In this document: positions 62,415 through 64,000 of the stretch, piece after piece
Numbering within the stretch: position 1 is the first letter of the stretch
Layout: each line of letters begins with the position of its first letter
Source: Cinclus cinclus
Taxonomy: Eukaryota > Chordata > Aves > Passeriformes > Cinclidae
Direction of reading: 5' to 3'
Length of the DNA stretch: 64,000 nt
Assembly (NCBI RefSeq): GCF_963662255.1
Contig: NC_085047.1
Location: 105,828,181 to 105,892,180 of the forward strand
Notes under the pieces: model-generated
Databases searched by the model: none
What the model was told of the DNA's origin: nothing
The model's input: only the letters and a program-made list of their open reading frames with translations
Program-made: the position numbers and the translations under genes

Positions 62415-64000
62415 ATTAATACATCAATCTCTCATTCTTCAGTTTGTGGTTTTCTGGAATCTCTCTTGTTGTTTTTTATTGTCATGGCCAAATTTTGTAT
62501 GTTTTTTCTTCTTCCAGAACAAACCAGTGCCTGGAATCACACTATCCAGTATTGTCTCCAAATGGACAATAGGAAAGGAGCTTCCTGGTTCAAGCACCTC
62601 CAGATATTGAAGGATCCAGAAGAGTCAGGGTCATGCATGACCATGTTTCTGAGGCTTTGACACTTGGCTTTCCTGAAACCTGGAACTCTGAATCAGTGCA
62701 AACTGAATCAGCTGCAAATGAGCCCTAACACAAAAGAAAGTTCTGGCTTTCTAAAACTAACCCTCAGAGTAAGATCTGGAATCTGGTCTTAGGTTCAGAT
62801 AGCACTTGCAAGTGTGTGTGCATCCTTATGCATTACTAAATCTATAATATATTGGCAGGACAGAGTTGTTACACTTTATACTGGAATATTAGACATCTAT
62901 ATCATAGATAAATATTTCTCAGAAATTGTGCTTTCTGCCCAAGTCATTATTTGAATTATCAGCTTTCTTGCAAAGAAAGAGTTTTAAATCCATGTACTTA
63001 TTGTTATCTGGGTTATTTTGTGGGTTTTGGGGATTGTGCTCCACTTAAATAAGGCTTTTGTTAAATGGCAAAATAATTGGTCCTGAAATAATGCATGGTA
63101 GTTTCTGAAAAGATTGCATGAAATGGAGGTGTTCTGAGGTGTGGTTAGCCACAGCAAAACACTATTATTGTACAACTTATGACTATCACTTTTACATGAA
63201 GTTCTGAATTTAATGCAGAAGACATTCAAATCTATCATGCAAAGGATTACTTAAACACTGGTTTGTGGGAAAAAAATGCCAGGAAGTTTGTACGAGGTAT
63301 CAATACTCTCCCCTGGCTGTATTTTTACTCATAAGTGTACCCTTAATAATGACTATCTTTCACATCACTGAACTGTTTACAGCAAAGATTTAACATTGAA
63401 AAACCCAGCAATATCATAGCCTCTTACAGTTATCCTTGCTAGTTAAAACTACACAAGATAAACGCATTTGGGCAGCTAATTTCTTTTTTGATTCAAAAAT
63501 ATTTTGCTGGGACCCCAGGTTTAGTCAAACTGACAAGAGTTCCTACACCTACACCCTCACTAGAAGAAGGCTGATAAAGATTTTCTGTCACTTGCACTTC
63601 CACTCTTAGTCATTGAACTTTCATACTTGGTCATTGTAGGAGGCCTTGAACTCCCACAGTGGAAGTCTATTAATGCAGCAGGAAATAAAAAGTTTATGGA
63701 TATCCCAGCCGGATGATCTGTTCCAGGGGTTAGACAAAGCCATTCAGATTCCTACAGAAAATATAAGAATGTATCGATATACAGAAATTTTCCATGGGAT
63801 CAGGACGAAGATCTTTGGTAGAAGATATACTATGATGGAATATTGGAGTTAAAGAGCATGTTGTTGTGACAGTTTTACCTTTTTTTTTTTTTTTCAGTTA
63901 GGCAATTGAAATTATCAGGAAAAATTAAGCTATATTGGCCTCTGAAGGGTTAATTTGTTGAAACATGTCTTCCCCATGAATCTGGGATTTTATTTGGCAG
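62415..64000. other. Unique AT-rich sequence to the window end
   Basis: No recognised transposon. A possible exon at 62518-62660 is listed separately. A frame open from a splice-like TAG at 63639 to a TAA near 63851 has no ATG at its start and no identifiable domain. A long T run ending in TTTTTTCAG near 63897 resembles a splice acceptor. Confidence 0.5.
62518..62660 (+). other. Possible exon after a strong acceptor-like site
   Basis: TATGTTTTTTCTTCTTCCAG ends at 62517 and is a strong acceptor pattern. The frame after it (starting in phase with CAA ACC AGT) is open to a TGA at about 62658-62660. I do not recognise the peptide. No AATAAA is evident nearby. The site is about 100 bp past the CTCTC array, so some of the pyrimidine bias may be local. 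Confidence 0.13.

Noticed and set aside
62170..62610. Open frames of up to 146 codons on both strands
   Set aside because: They are mainly translations of the CTCTC array.
63640..63852. Plus-strand frame of about 70 codons near the window end
   Set aside because: Starts after an in-frame TAG without ATG, no clear donor, no recognised domain; left as an unassigned frame.
1..64000. CRISPR arrays, bacterial operons, riboswitches, tRNA or rRNA genes
   Set aside because: No direct repeats with regular spacers, no ribosome binding sites with long packed genes and no recognisable structured RNA. The CR1 and LTR content shows animal nuclear DNA.

Overview
This window looks like AT-rich, non-coding vertebrate nuclear DNA, most probably from a bird. 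I estimate GC by eye at about 35%. The evidence is the repeat content: several CR1 (chicken repeat 1) LINE 3' ends with the typical octamer-type tail related to ATTCTATG, and solo LTRs of avian endogenous retroviruses, including the ERVL-like family whose ends read TGTTGTGGTTTAAC or close variants. No Alu, B1/B2 or L1 sequence was recognised. Recognisable interspersed repeats cover only a few kilobases, as is usual for birds. CR1 also occurs in turtles and crocodilians, so the class call is strong but not absolute, and I cannot name a species.

Layout. 1-6.1 kb: AT-rich unique sequence. 6.1-6.8 kb: two CR1 3' ends facing each other tail to tail. 8.2-8.6 kb: a perfect (AGAGG)n array, then a run of 48 A. 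8.6-18.5 kb: unique sequence with small microsatellites. 18.5-19.2 kb: a (TGGAA/TAGAA)n array joined to the 3' end of a minus-strand CR1. 21.9 kb: a short CR1 piece. 22-28.4 kb: unique sequence with a G-run and a possible minus-strand terminal exon at 26.9-27.1 kb. 28.4-29.0 kb: minus-strand CR1. 31.3 kb: a CR1 stub. 32.0-32.8, 34.9-35.5 and 36.4-36.9 kb: three minus-strand LTRs. 36.9-51.7 kb: a long stretch with no recognisable transposon. 51.7-52.7 kb: a plus-strand ERVL-like LTR with a second LTR inserted into it. 52.7-60.4 kb: unique sequence. 60.4-61.0 kb: a rearranged minus-strand CR1. 62.2-62.4 kb: a (CTCTC)n array, the reverse complement of the one at 8.2 kb. The rest is unique.

Genes. 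I recognise no protein-coding gene, tRNA, rRNA or other structured RNA. Uninterrupted frames of 60-150 codons are about as common as expected by chance in DNA this AT-rich, and the longest ones lie in simple repeats or transposon remains. A few short open segments have good-looking splice signals: about 0.24-0.43, 7.17, 26.93-27.1, 28.14, 44.37-44.66 and 62.5 kb. They are listed at low confidence as possible exons of an mRNA or lncRNA; none was identified with a known protein. The window may be intergenic or lie within large introns.

I found no convincing new multi-gene system. The points most worth checking are the two long, perfect, mutually complementary purine/pyrimidine pentamer arrays 54 kb apart, the nested LTR at 51.7-52.7 kb, the pentamer array grown from a CR1 tail at 18.5 kb, and the possible exons at 26.9 and 44.4 kb.
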